This document shows positions 13,431-24,780 of a stretch of DNA of 64,000 bases, one piece after another. The translations under genes and the position numbers were made by a program. Positions within the stretch are counted from its first letter, which is position 1. Each line of letters opens with the position of its first letter. The notes under the pieces are model-generated. The model ran no database searches, had not been told where the DNA came from, and was given only the letters and a program-made list of their open reading frames with translations. The stretch comes from Bisporella sp. PMI_857 (taxonomy: Eukaryota; Ascomycota; Leotiomycetes; Helotiales; Helotiaceae), in assembly GCA_021307315.1 (NCBI GenBank), contig JAJSPD010000008.1, positions 806,001 through 870,000 of the forward strand, written 5' to 3'.

Positions 13431-13627
13431 ACAAAAAAAAAGGGAAAGAGAGGGAGTAGTAAAAGTTAAGAGGAGGAAGAAGATGAAGGAAAATAAGAAG
13501 CCAGTAGCGGTTGGACGGGTCAAATGAGGTCCGGAAGATCCGTGAGTGGTTATTATTTGATTAGGGGGGGTGGGAAGGGTATAGTATCAGTCAGCTCTGG
13601 TGCAGTCTGGTTCTAGCTCTGGCTTTG

Positions 13628-13720
13628 GTGTGCTCCGTGCTCCGTGCTCTGTGCTTTGTGCTCTCTCTCTACTCTCTACTACTCTCTGCTTCTCTCTCCT
13701 TTGTGCTGCTCTCGCTCTCT
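13628..13720. repeat. GTGCTCY direct repeats running into CT-rich tract
   Basis: About five near-copies of a 7-base unit (GTGCTCC, GTGCTCT, GTGCTTT) followed by CTCTCTACTCTCTACT-type repeats. Non-coding. Confidence 0.75.
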
Positions 13721-14812
13721 CGGTGTCGGGCTTCACCAACCCCCCCCGGTTCTCAAATTTGAAAGGGGGAACCACTGCCAGCAGCAAATTGCAGCTTATC
13801 CATGCATTAATTCACCTGATTGGCTAATTAACAACGGGAAGCCCACTTCGGGTGCTTCAACCCTGGAATGATGGGCAACTGGTAAATTTGTATCTGTGTG
13901 AGTGGGCTGACAACTTTTACTTTACTGTACTGTAAGACCGGCATCTTAATCATAGTTATGTAAGATATGCATCAAATCACGAAATATCTTCTACTACTTT
14001 TCCCGACCATCTTCTAATGTTGGTACTCATCTCTGCTGGCATATCTTCGTTATGCCTCCTGTATTATTGTTGAAACGTACTTACTCTCTTCCGGCGGAAA
14101 GCTCGGTAGTCGCGTCGGGCCCGTGCAAGTATGACCCGCTGTCCCGTTCATGATCTCATCCTTCCCTTTCGTCGCCAGGAACCATCTCGACCCGATCGCG
14201 AAACCCTTTCCCCCTTCCTTCGCGCCTTTTTGGGGGGGCATCTGTCCGCAAACAGCCGTGACCACATCCCAAAAAAAAAAAAAAAAAAATTGATGACAAA
14301 ATGCCCAGAATCCCTAAGCTTAATCTCAAAGGTCAATATGCATGAAACAGTTACTTCGTCGTAAAATACCACGTTCAAGTCATCCCTTCAAAATCAAGGG
14401 TAAAAACGATATTGTGTACTGTAGTCACCGGAGGCAGTTCCGGTAAAGGCTTTTTTATTCGCCTCAACCGAAGTCTTTGCCGAGCTGGAATCAGGAACAA
14501 GAAAGATGTGAATCGGAGGCCCAACCGTCGGCTATCGATCAAGGGAGAGCCGTCTCCAAGATTTTGATTCTTTTTTATGTTCAAGTCTAACTTTGGTGTT
14601 GACTACTCTTCTCTTACATCTATTTGCAAGTTGAATCAGTTCCCTTCAATTCTTCATACAAGGAGCTCGAGTTACCAAATTGGGCTTAGACTACCCTTTT
14701 TTTTTCTTTTCTTTCCCGAACAGTTGAACCCGAATTCCCGACCGTCAGTAATACGTCCCCTTGACATTCTACATATCAGGATACGCATTGAAAATTCTAA
14801 CCTTACGTCAAG

Positions 14813-17785
14813 ATGGGAGACTTACCCAGTGTCGGCGAGCCAGTGATTCTATGGGAACATGAAAACAAGGAATCGACATACCTGTGGGAGTTCCTACAGA
14901 AGATTAATCAGAAGTACCACCAACATCTCAAAACTTATGATGACCTGCATCAATGGTCTATCCAAAATCTCTCCGAGTTCTGGGGAGAGACCTGGGATTT
15001 CACGGGCATACAGGCTGAGACCTCATACAAGCGAGTGAGTGTTCAGGTTATCACTTCTATCGAGTTTTGCCTTGTCGTATGCCTCTTTGTTGCTCTTTTC
15101 GTATCATACACATGCTGTGCCCACCCTTGTTTATCATATATTATTTATGACCGAAGAAGAACAAGATGGATCTTGTTATGCACTTCTGTTAGTGACCTCT
15201 GATGAGGAATATCGTTGGGTATTCTTCAGGTGGCTATTTGTCCAGAACAAGGCATGCCATAGATAGTTTATAGTAGTTCCAAAAAAGGCACTGTCATCTA
15301 TGTATTATGCAGTGGATGAGGGGTTAAAAAAATTATTGGCTGTTTGCTACAATTCAAAAGTTCATATCAGATCCATCAAAGTTATGGAAACCAGAGTCGA
15401 ACCCCAGCAAACATGCATTTTCACGAAAGATATTGGCTCTAGGTTTTGCTCAGCGTTACATATTATCTACTCAAATGTCTCAAACTTGTGAAAGTCTAAG
15501 TTAAAAAAATCTAGGTCCTTGAGCCTAATGCTCCCATGTTTCCCAGGCCAAACTTCTTCGAAGGCAGTTCTCTGAACTTCGCGTACAATCTTTTATATCC
15601 CTCGAGTGCTCCAGATCCAAGCTCTGTCGCGATTGTTGATGTGACTGAATCCACAACCAAAGAAATTACATGGCTAGAACTTCGCCAGCAGGTCATTGCG
15701 CTTGCCACAGCATTGTAAGTACGAATACAGTTTGTTGTTCCATCAAGGCTCTTTGCAGGCCATTCCTGCTCGAAGCATCCTGCTGTAATGCCTTAGAGTC
15801 CCCAACTCTTAACTAGAAGGTTTATTAAGCTCATACGAGCTCTGTGCTACTTGAGCAGAAAATTTTTGGGCGATGAACGGCCCCCAAAATTTAAAGACTA
15901 CTCGGTTGCTGTTGTTATAACTATCAACTCAAGGCTTACCAAGGATATAAATCGTAGCTTATTCATTAAATTGCGTTTCTGTTCTGAGAACTCAATCTGA
16001 ACATGGGAGCTAACATTGTTTGAAAATAGGCGTGCCCATGGAGTCAAGCCATACGATCGTGTTGCAGGCTTTCTAGGCAATCATCACAACACCGTTGTTG
16101 CCATGCTTGCAGCTACCTGGCTTGGAGCAATATGGACCGGAATTAGCGCTGATCAAGGAGTGGGCGCGGTTTTGGATAGGCTAGTGCAGATCAAGCCTAC
16201 AGTCCTCTTTTCCGATAATGCTGTCGAACATAGTGGTAAAACGCACGAGAGCTTTACAAAAACGAAGGAAATTGTTGGGAATCTACCGACCTTAAAACTT
16301 GCAGTGGTATTTGAGACGGTGCCAGGGCCAGTAAACACTATTGATTTGAATGTGGTAAATGGTAAAGCCTGGAGTTATGTGGATCTCCTTGCAAGGTATT
16401 TAGAAGATGCTCCTCCCCGTAACTCCATGTACTAACTAACGCAGCTCCTCCCATGCACCTGAAGTCGCCTGTGAGATGTTCCCACCAGACCACCCAGTCT
16501 ATATTCTTTATAGCTCAGGCACCACCGGCAAGCCAAAATGTATCGTCCACTCCTCAGCAGGAACACTGATTCAGCACAAGAAAGAGCATGTCCTTCAATG
16601 CGACATTCACCCCAAAGATCGCTTGTTCTACATCACTACCTGTTCGTGGATGATGTGGCACTGGCTCATCTCAGGTCTAGGCTCAGGCGCAACCATTGTG
16701 TTATTCCAAGGCAGTCCTTTCAAGCCTCATGGAGCCCTTTCCATCCCTAAACTCCTTGAAAGCCTCAAGGTTACCCATTTTGGAACTTCCGCAGCTTACC
16801 TTGCCGTATTAGAGCAAAATAACTGCCGCCCACTAGAGTCAGGTTTGGATCTTAGCCTTCTCAAAGCTATATATTCTACCGGGTCACCTTTAGCACCCAG
16901 CACATTTAAATATGTCTACGATGCCTTTCCCGGACGTATAAACCTTGGAAGTATAACCGGAGGAACAGATATTATCTCTCTCTTTGGCGCACCTAGTCCG
17001 CTCTCTCCTGTTATCCAAGGAGAAATTCAAGTCAAGGGGCTCGGCATGGACGTCTGCGCCGTTGACGTTTCCGGCACACCCACCACTAACGGCGAACCGG
17101 GTGACCTCCTCTGCACAAAACCATTTCCATCCCAGCCTGTCGGTTTCTGGGCTGTAGACGGCGACGATGAGAATGACCTGCAGACTCTGAAGCTTGGAGA
17201 GCAGATCATAAAGTATAATCAGAAAAGATACCGCTCCAGCTACTTCGAGAAGTTTGAAGGGGTGTGGCACCATGGGGATTTCGTACGTTTCAATCCAAGC
17301 ACCGGCGGTATAACCATGCTCGGTCGCTCTGATGGCATCTTAAATCCAAGCGGTGTTAGGTTCGGCAGTGCCGAGATCTATAACGTGATAATCGAGCGGT
17401 TCCCAACCGAGGTCGAGGACGCGCTTTGTATCGGCCGCATGAGAGCTGGCGAGGTAAATGAGACTGTTGTTCTCTTCTTGAAGATGAACAAGGGGTTCGC
17501 GTGTGATGAGGCGTTTAAGGAGAGCGTGGTAAAGGCTATTGAGATTACGCATAGTCGGAGACACGTTCCCGGATCATTGACGAGTGTTTTGAGATTCCAA
17601 AGACCACAAACGATAAGAAGTGAGCTATTTCCTTGGTGCCTTATAGGCGGATAATGCTAATGATGAGTTTTAGAGTTGAAGTTGCTGTTAAGCAGATCCT
17701 GTGCGGAACAGACATCAAGATCTCGGCCAGCGTTGCAAATCCAGAGTGTTTAGACTGGTATAGAGCGTGGGCAAAAGCGCATTAG
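14813..17785 (+). CDS. Acetoacetyl-CoA synthetase, 5 exons, one frame break
   Basis: Cytosolic ANL-superfamily ligase activating acetoacetate with ATP and CoA, used in ketone-body and leucine carbon recovery. Exons: 14813-15034, 15515-15714, 16030-16395, 16445-17619 and 17674-17785; all junctions join in frame. The N-terminal ACAS_N-like region contains LWEHENKESTYLWEF and APMFPRPNFFEG; the AMP-binding P-loop YILYSSGTTGKPK starts near 16500. Also seen: YSTGSPL, SITGGTDI, GVWHHGDFV and GRSDGILNPSGVRFG. The C-terminus has EVAVKQI...SASVANPECLDWYR before TAG. One base is missing near 17573: the frame slips in HVPGF-IDE, and EIPKTTNDKK is readable in the shifted frame up to the last donor. The first two introns (480 and 315 bp) are long for this window. 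The start ATG follows an A-rich leader. Confidence 0.96.
15035..15514 (+). other. Long intron 1 of acetoacetyl-CoA synthetase (480 bp)
   Basis: Donor GTGAGT at 15035 and acceptor CTAG at 15511-15514 give the join TSYKR-VLEPNAPMF. It is several times longer than the usual 45-80 bp here. No RNA gene or element ends recognised inside. Confidence 0.85.
15715..16029 (+). other. Long intron 2 of acetoacetyl-CoA synthetase with an inverted repeat
   Basis: Donor GTAAGT at 15715 and acceptor TAG ending at 16029; the join gives ALRAHGVKPYDR. Inside, AAATTTTTGGG (from about 15860) and CCCAAAATTT (to about 15892) can pair around a GC-rich loop. Confidence 0.85.
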
Positions 17786-19208
17786 ATCAATGTTAAAGTA
17801 TAATGCATAAGATTGGATCCCGTTATCGCCTATGTATCAAGGTTTATAACAAAATCTAACGCCGATTAATCTGCGGGTAGGGATTCCAGTTGTCGTCAGT
17901 GTATTAGGATATATAGTATATTTAAAGCAATCACTGATTTTATTCTGAGACCTCAATCAGCTGTTTGTTCTAGCAATTGGTCTATCCCGTCAGACCTCGT
18001 TGATGTGTGCAAGATATACTGTTCTATCCCTCAGCCTTAGTTTTAACTTAGGCTCCACCTTCACCCGCCCCTTCACTTCACCAGCTCCCCGCCCAACAAT
18101 ACCACGTGGGCTATTCGATCCCAATCCCGTTATTCCTTTCACCCCAAGCCACAACCGACAAGATAACATGCCATAACAGCAGCGGTACCGTTCCTAACTT
18201 GGGAGCTCCAATAAAGCTACCACACCTCCTCTACAACGAACCGGCAACACCCAAAAGCCACGCACCCCACAACCATCAAAAATCCCTCCCGCCTAACGGA
18301 CGAACGCCCCCTGAATCCCTCGCTTAACCCCTCCCCTTAAACAAATTAGCCCAGCCAAACCCAACCAGTCATATATATATCGGTCATTACCCTCCTCCTC
18401 TTTCTCTCCTCCCTAATATACCACCCTAAGCAAACCGCTCAAGGTTTTTATCTAGCGCCCGAAAGCGCCGTTCCGTCGTGCCTGGCCCTTAAGCGCGCGC
18501 GCGCGCCTTTTCACCTTTTCAACCAAGATAAATCAACCTAAGCTGGCGGGTGATCCAAGAGGGGGGGGGCTGGTTCTATGAAGCAAAGGAGAAGGGGGCG
18601 GGGCGGGGCGGAATCGGCACGCAGAAAAGACGCAGCAAGCTTTGGTCCCCCGTGGATGTTGGAGGGGTGGAGAATCCAGAAATCTGGATCATGCCGGTTG
18701 CTTTTCTAGATCCTGCTGTTTTTTGTTCCGCCGCGGGCCTTCCCTGATGTTCTGAGGAGGATCCCTTTTGAGTTAGATGTCGGTGCGGGTGCGGGAAGGG
18801 GATGTGCAACGATTGTTACCGATGCGGAAATTAGCCAGGTGTATAAAGACCTCATATCGCTTGCCTGGGTGGGCTACCTCTCTGATGGGGCGTAGGGGGG
18901 TTGAGGCAGAGGAATTTCCGCTTGCTTGAAGGAAGAGCGGCCGGGTTGAGATATACTTGACCTGCTAATTACAGATAGGGCGGCTGCTAGAGCGTATGTA
19001 TTGAAGGCGCGGCTGGATCTGCTCTGGGGGTGCGAATTCGGCCAATGGATTCACTTTTCAACCATGACATAAAACGCCCAAGATTAAAGCGTGTAACATT
19101 TTGGGGTATCTCTCCTATGCGGATGCAAAACGACTACTTTGGACCGTCCACCAACGCCGCGAGTGGTGGCTCCTATTATCCACCGCTTTGGTGTCTATTT
19201 ACCAAAAA
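17786..19208. other. Intergenic between convergent genes, no gene recognised
   Basis: About 1.4 kb between the 3' ends of acetoacetyl-CoA synthetase and the membrane-protein gene. It holds C-rich, promoter-like sequence at 18050-18420, a short TATATATAT tract near 18372 and an alternating (GC)7 run at 18493-18506. Plus-strand ORFs at 18106 and 18550 are compositional. The promoter-like character midway is odd for a convergent interval and leaves room for an unrecognised transcript. Confidence 0.5.
18493..18506. repeat. Alternating (GC)7 tract
   Basis: Fourteen bases of strict GC alternation in non-coding DNA; such tracts can adopt left-handed DNA under supercoiling. Confidence 0.85.
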
Positions 19209-20315
19209 TCAAACCGCGGTTTGTGGCTCAGAGGCAGCGTTGTGTGGTGGAACGGATGCTGGAGCTTGGTCTGTATGCTTGGTGTGCGAGATTTCCGCGA
19301 AAGCTTCTTCCTTGTTCCGGTATGCAGCAGCCTTTGGACCAAATTTTTCGTTGTGAGCTAGTGATTTCCACATAATATAGGTGCTGAATGGTGGTTAGTC
19401 AAGTGGGAAAGCAAGATGCTGGTCACCGAAGAACTCACCTCGCAAAAGATGCTACAACTCCCGGCCATAAAATCACTGTTGAGGCGACACAATATGCGTT
19501 ATGTCTATATACTGGGTTTGGCGGACCGTTGGCAGTGAACAAGGCACTGGCTTGGGCAGAAGACACTCCCGTGATATATGCCTTTCTTGTGGCGACGATA
19601 ACCTGAAAAAGAACATTAGCTGGGCTCGGACAAAAATCGAGGATATTGCTTACCGTCAAGGCTATCGCGTCCGCCAGAGCCATGAAGCATATGACGACAG
19701 AGCTTATCTTCCATGCCAACTTGACCCCGGGACTTTCTGTTCGTTCTGGCCAGAAGAGATCAAAGAAGAATCCGGAGCCGAAGATCGTTGCTACAGCGAT
19801 ACCGATAAAGATGTTATAAGAGAATATGCCAACAATGTCATTGTTTTCAACCATAGCCTGGCCGTTGGTTCGGGTCGAAATGCCATCTTGTTGATCAACA
19901 TAATCTATCACAGATCAGCGCATGTTCCTTGAAGTCAACACTCTGCAGGCCTTACCTGACAATGCGGCTGTGCCTACGCTCTCAGAAACCACGCAAAGAA
20001 TCATGGCCATTTGGTATACGATCATCTTCGTCTTGCGTAAGTGGTATACTTGGTTGAACATATATGATCCTTTGAATTTTGCCCATTGTATCTCCTTTAG
20101 ATCCAGCCCCCAGATCACAGCCATCTTGCCTAATATTGCTAGATTTGTCGTTGGAAATCCGGCAGTGGTCGATCCTATCTTAAGAGAAGGATAAAACGTT
20201 GAAGTGGGCTCAAAAACTGGAATGATAATCACGACCAAAAATATATGTAAGCAGCAAACGCAGGCTCCAAGAATTTATATCAAGATGGCGGTTCTAGTTC
20301 GCCCCAGCCTGACAT
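19209..20315 (-). CDS. Four-helix integral membrane protein, fungal-specific, function unknown
   Basis: Four exons: about 19956-20315, 19654-19904, 19439-19602 and 19209-19383, joined by introns of 51, 51 and 55 bp. Four hydrophobic segments are spaced as in fungal tetraspan proteins: near the start (CVCCLHIFLVVIIIPVF), in exon 1 (MAMILCVVSESVGTAAL), in exon 2 (IFSYNIFIGIAVATIFGSG, then ISSVVICFMALADAIAL) and in exon 3 (YCVASTVILWPGVVASF). The tail is hydrophilic and ends SEPQTAV. The likely ATG at 20315 (MSGWGELEPPS) is out of frame with the body and meets a TGA where a Trp codon would fit. A minimal in-frame model would start at 20238 but would lose half of helix 1. No enzyme motif is visible; role unknown. 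Confidence 0.75.
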
Positions 20316-21572
20316 GGGATGGTAGACATTCCGAATGACCAGCAGGAAAAGTGGTCATTGGAATTTGTGACGCTGTGCGTCATATGTCTTAACAAAAAGA
20401 AAAGTCGGATCTCCGGCAGCCCTCGATCTCTAAGCCTATTTAAACAAGATGCGAAATTCTAATATGGCGAAACGGATACTGCGGGCCGGGCTACACCAGT
20501 CATATGAGATCCTCTTTTGCATTTGTCAGAGTTTGGCGATGCTTAGATGGCAGCTAAGCTTTCAATGGCCGCATTTTAGTTTAAGGGACGAGATTGGCGT
20601 CCTGGGCTTTGGTGGATCATGGAGATCGAAGCAACGCATTCGAGCAGGAGGCGAAATATGTGGTGGGAGAAGTCGACAATAGTTATGACGTAGCTAGGCC
20701 AAAAGTATGTATTCAAGCTTCTCCAAGAATCGGGAAAGCTTGCTAAGCAAGAGACCTTGAAAACTGATGTTTTTTCCCTTTAATTTACATCGACGGGTAT
20801 GTGATGTATGAATAGGAACAATGTGATATACTGTGCGTACTTCAAGGGAAATAGAAAGCAGCTTGGTGATATATCGAAACAAACTTTGTCATCCGCCTTT
20901 AGAGTTCCATAGACATTTCACGGTTCAGTTACCCTGTTCAACAATACCCAATCCATGCCCAGACAGGCAACAATTAGGAGGGTGGAGGGACCTGGAAGTG
21001 CGCGAAATGATTACTATTGTCAAATCCTCTCAGTATTGAAGTATGTACCTGGCGAAGCTACCCGTAGGTAGGGGAAGGGAGAAATTTGAATGGGATTCAC
21101 CCGCAAGTCGCAATCTGTGGGAGGCGACAAGGCTGAGATTGTCAATGGTGGCCGCGGGGTTCGCTACTGGCAAGGCTGACCAAAGCCTCAGGCATTTTAA
21201 TGGTGCGAATGGAACTTTCTAGCAAATCCGTAAACATCTCAAGCCTCGAGTAAAACCCGTTCAAACACCAAACTTCTAGAGTAATAGAATTAAAATTGGT
21301 GTGATTTTCGTCCAACGCAATATATACAAGCGTTAAAAGTCTTAGAAAGTAAGCATAAACTTCCAATTACCTCCCAACACTTCAATCTTCATGATGATAT
21401 ACCAGCTGGCACCAGTCATATCCTGATTTGTACTCATGGATTTGATGAAAATGCTTCGGCTTTGGCCTATCTCTGAACAATGGATGACCTCTAGCTCTCC
21501 AAAAAAATCTTTGTTTAGTAGACTCATGCTAACTTGTCAACCGGCAATTCCAGCGCATATTAGAGGTTCACA
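20316..21572. other. Intergenic with a possible gene fragment
   Basis: Holds the promoters of the divergent membrane-protein and Aha1 genes. A minus-strand ORF at 21142-21366 reads like the leucine-rich tail of a fungal F-box-type protein (LRLLTLVYIALDENH, then LEVWCLNGFYSRLEMF). It has no visible remainder, so it may be a relic. Nothing else recognised. Confidence 0.4.
21142..21366 (-). pseudogene. Possible fragment of a leucine-rich fungal protein
   Basis: A 74-codon ORF with amphipathic, leucine-rich text unlike random translation. There is no clear start region, splice partner or upstream domain. Could be a decayed gene end or chance. Confidence 0.25.
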
Positions 21573-22707
21573 ATGGTCCTTCACAACCCCAATAACTGGC
21601 ACTGGGTGAACAAAGATGCGTCCGTTTGGGCAAAGCAATGGGTTGAGGATAGTATAAAGGATGTAAAGGCCGAGGAAGGGGGAGTTACCGCACAATTGGA
21701 CAAGGTCACTAGCTTCGACGGAGATTGCGATGTCAGCCAGCGCAAGGGCAAAGTTATTACGATCTACGACGTCAAAGTTATTATAGAGTATTCAGGTGCG
21801 TTCTGTTCGGAAAGCCTGGAGAACCATGGCTGACTAGTTAGGGAAAACCAATGATGACGAGGATGTCAGCGGAACTATCACCATTCCCGAAGTCGCACAC
21901 GACACCGAAGAAAATGAGTATGTTGTACGTCTCATCGCTCCCTCGGGTCGCGCATAATGACCTGACTAATAATTCTTCAGTTTTATAGACACATACTCAG
22001 ATGCCAACTCCAAGGCTCCAGTTAAAGATCTTGTTCGTTCCAAGATCACGCCTCAATTACGGAAGTTATTTGCGAGCTCGGCCCTGCTTTAATTGCAGAA
22101 CATGGCAAGGATATTCAACATGCGCCAGATGAAAATCCCTCGGCTGGCTTTCCATCTCTCCGAACATTGGTTCACGAGCCTTCCGCTTCTAAGAAAACAA
22201 ACTCATCTAGCTCGGAGTCTATATCTACCTCCGCTGTCAACACCACAACTGTAACAGATACAGAAGAGTTCCGCGCCCCAGCAAGTGAATGTTACCAAAC
22301 ATTTACAGACCCTCAGCGCATAACTGCTTTCACTCGTGCAGCCCGAAGCTATTCGAGGGTGCCAAGAAGGGTGGCAAGTTCGAATTGTTCGGTGGAAACG
22401 TTTCTGGGGAATATCTCGAGCTGGTTGAGCCTACCAAGATTGTGCAAAGCTGGAGACTGGACCAATGGCCAAAGGGACACTACTCCCATTCTCGAGATCA
22501 ACTTTGATCAAAACGACGTCGACAACGTCACGGTTATGAGGGTCAGCTGGACCGGGGTACCCGTTGGTCAAGAAGAAGTCACAAAGCGAAACTGGAAAGA
22601 ATACTATATCCGAAGCATCAAGCAGACATTCGGGTAAGGACGCCAATCTTTAATATTTGAGAGAGGGAAGTAGCTAATATTTCCAAAGCTTCGGCACAAT
22701 TCTATAG
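21573..22707 (+). CDS. Aha1, activator of Hsp90 ATPase
   Basis: Cytosolic co-chaperone that binds Hsp90 and stimulates its ATPase. The N-terminal Aha1 domain starts MVLHNPNNWHWVNKDASVW and contains KGKVITIYDVKVIIEYSG. The C-terminal AHSA1 (START-like) domain runs from EEFRAPASE to the end, with LYQTFTDPQRITAFTR (here read with a Cys), KFELFGGNVSGEYLEL and SWRLDQWPKGHYS. It ends KQTFGFGTIL after an intron at about 22636-22688. The first intron is 21796-21841; a second begins with GTACGT near 21925 and ends about 21980. Single-base slips occur near 21981 (T run at the acceptor), 22079 (FASFGPA), 22347 (C run, AAPKLFEGA) and 22493. Motif order and length fit the family. Confidence 0.94.
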
Positions 22708-23363
22708 GACCAATGGCAAAGCACTAACGCAATATGAACGATACGACATCAAGACGAATTGAGTATGGGAAGGTGGCGGAACTGCTTGCTAAGTACTTTA
22801 GACAAAACTGTAAGGCGTTCACCCAATAGCATGCATTAACGATACCCTTCAACGGTCCTAGTTCTATTGGCGTCGCCCTACCGGCTTTTGACCATCATAC
22901 TGCATTTTGGAATCTCATTGCTGCGAGTTGCGCAAATGTATACAAAATCCTGGGTTTTGCCGTTTGCTTGATTCGTTGTTTTTGACATTGGTTCCGTTCC
23001 TAATCTATCTAGCATCTGACTACACGTTACATGCTCTGAAATTATGGATACCGTCTAAAACTATCTACGGGCTTCCCCATATACCATATTGCTTGTAGTG
23101 ATCCATCATTGATGAGTGGTAGAGCACCCAACAGCCATGAAAAATACCAAAAGACTATCAGCAGGTCTTGTGAGAGTAATGTATGCATTCGTATCCCAGA
23201 TGTACATATAATGAAACTCTGTCTGCAATTTCTAAAAATTCTATGTCAGAAAGCCTATCCTCAGCAGCGACTACCGATTCAGGAAAGCACTGCCAACCAG
23301 CCATCCTTTGCAAGAGTCTGTAATGCAACTCTGACCAAGCACATAGCGCAACCAACAACAACC
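22708..23363. other. Intergenic, nothing recognised
   Basis: About 650 bases between the convergent 3' ends of Aha1 and the Cys-containing unknown gene. Short ORFs only, no repeats seen. Confidence 0.5.
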
Positions 23364-24780
23364 TCACTTCTGCTGTTTCTTATAGAAGCTGCGTAACCTC
23401 CTCCGATACATATTGGACTTCTCCGTCTCCTCAGATCCGTCAGACTCGAGACTTAATGCTGTACTAATGAGTGGCGAACTCTTTGTCGAGTCAGGTATCG
23501 GCAATTGTATCGGCCAAACTTTTGGTGTTGAAGTTTGCTTCAAACCTTGCTTTCCTGTGTCAAGTTGAATCAATTCGTCAATATATGCCTGGGTATTCTC
23601 GCGTTCACCTGGTGATGTCTTATAGCTGGCTACTGATTCTAGGTTTCTGAACCAGGATCAGTCTTAGATCTTTTGGTAAGTATTTGCATGACGGAATCGA
23701 CTTTAGTTTCTGTAGGTAGACTGTTCGTACTCGAAGCTTGTAGTGTTGCATCACCTGAAGGTACCGCATGCCCTGAAACATTTGCTCCTGGAGATTGCGG
23801 TGGCTCTCCGTTTTCAAGCTCCTCAAATGGGGTAGTATATGATGCTGTAGTAGAGGATGACGGACACGTTGCGGATCTAGCCGTAGGCGGTTGTGATAGC
23901 TGAATTCCTGTTATTGAAAACCGATCCGAGGCTCTTTCTGTTTTTACGGAGCCATGCCAGTCCATCAGCGTCTGAGGTAGGAGATAATCCATTTGTAGGC
24001 GCTATTTGTGGTACTGTAGCGTACCCTTTTGAAGAATTTCCTTCTGAAGTCTGTGGCAGAACCTGAAGCTCCACAGGCATCTCAATTTCTTTGAGGTATT
24101 CTTCGACTTTAGTGGATGGATTATGTATCTCGGGCTCACCTCTGGTCGAGTATTGCCTGTCTTCTTTCAAGGATCGCTGGTACGAATCAACCTCGCCTGC
24201 TGCTCGAGGATTGGATTCAGGAAGTGTCCGAGAAGGCTCCTCAAGTAGCGCATGCAAACCTTTCATTATTAAGAAGGGATTCAGAATAATCTCATGCATG
24301 GTAGCCCCCATACGAACCTGCCTTTGTGAAATACCGCCCTGAAAATTCATGTCACAGCTATACTCGTGACAAGCCAGCATCTGAGCCTCTCTCAATACCG
24401 TTCTTCTGGTTGTACCATGTTCGTCGACCTCTGATAGCCTGACCCTTTGATACCAGTGGCAGCCATTGATCAGGGCTCCATCCCCCAACGGCTTTCCTTC
24501 ACATCTGTCATGTCCACATAGCTTCCATTCGGCCAACTTTTTGTACTTGCATGTCATATATTGGTAATAAGGTCCGTCTATATTGTTAATTCTATCACAC
24601 TGAGTACGACGCAATGTTAGTGTCCACGTGCTGGATGGGGAGGGCTGCGAAAGGTCGACGTACTTGACAACATTGCCAGGCGTCGGGTGCAGGGAGCTCG
24701 TATCTATGGATTGTTTGCCGGTTAAGGAGATTCCGAGGTAATTTCTTGTCTGTCCAACTAGTTGCGACAAGCTGCCGCAT
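23364..24780 (-). CDS. Hypothetical protein with N-terminal Cys/His cluster and long disordered tail
   Basis: I cannot name a family. The ATG at 24780 opens MRQLVATSWTDKK. A 64 bp intron (24600-24663, GTACGT...CAG) joins AWQCCQ to CDRINN, giving a cluster C-C-x-C ... YMTCKYKK...WKLCGHDRCEG ... NGCHW. This spacing, with the CGHxxC signature, suggests a metal-binding knuckle of the kind common in uncharacterised filamentous-fungal proteins. A mixed region follows (LACHEYSCDMNFQGG), then a Ser/Thr/Pro/Glu-rich tail of about 250 codons ending with basic YRRRLRSFYKKQQK. The frame breaks in 23880-23990 and near 23640, but the composition continues smoothly. Function is not inferred beyond possible zinc binding. 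Confidence 0.65.

Larger units (their letters stand above)
13355..14812. other. Low-complexity intergenic region between divergent genes
   Basis: Divergent promoter space between the LCB2 side and acetoacetyl-CoA synthetase. Contents: a GA-rich microsatellite (about 13388-13428), an imperfect GTGCTCC/GTGCTCT direct repeat running into a CT-rich tract (about 13628-13720), an A19 run (about 14271-14289) and pyrimidine-rich promoter-like tracts before the AACS start. ORFs here are products of these simple repeats. Confidence 0.6.

Noticed and set aside
13600..13871. Overlapping 75-codon Leu/Ser-rich ORFs
   Set aside because: Translation of CT-rich microsatellite; no homology and no conserved start.
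14271..14289. A19 run as retroposon poly(A) tail
   Set aside because: No target-site duplication around it and no recognisable SINE/LINE or processed-gene sequence upstream.
15380..15410. B-box-like GGGGTTCGACTC on the minus strand inside AACS intron 1
   Set aside because: No A box at proper distance and no cloverleaf; it lies in an intron.
18106..18747. Pro-rich short ORFs
   Set aside because: Composition follows C-rich non-coding DNA; no motif or splice partner.
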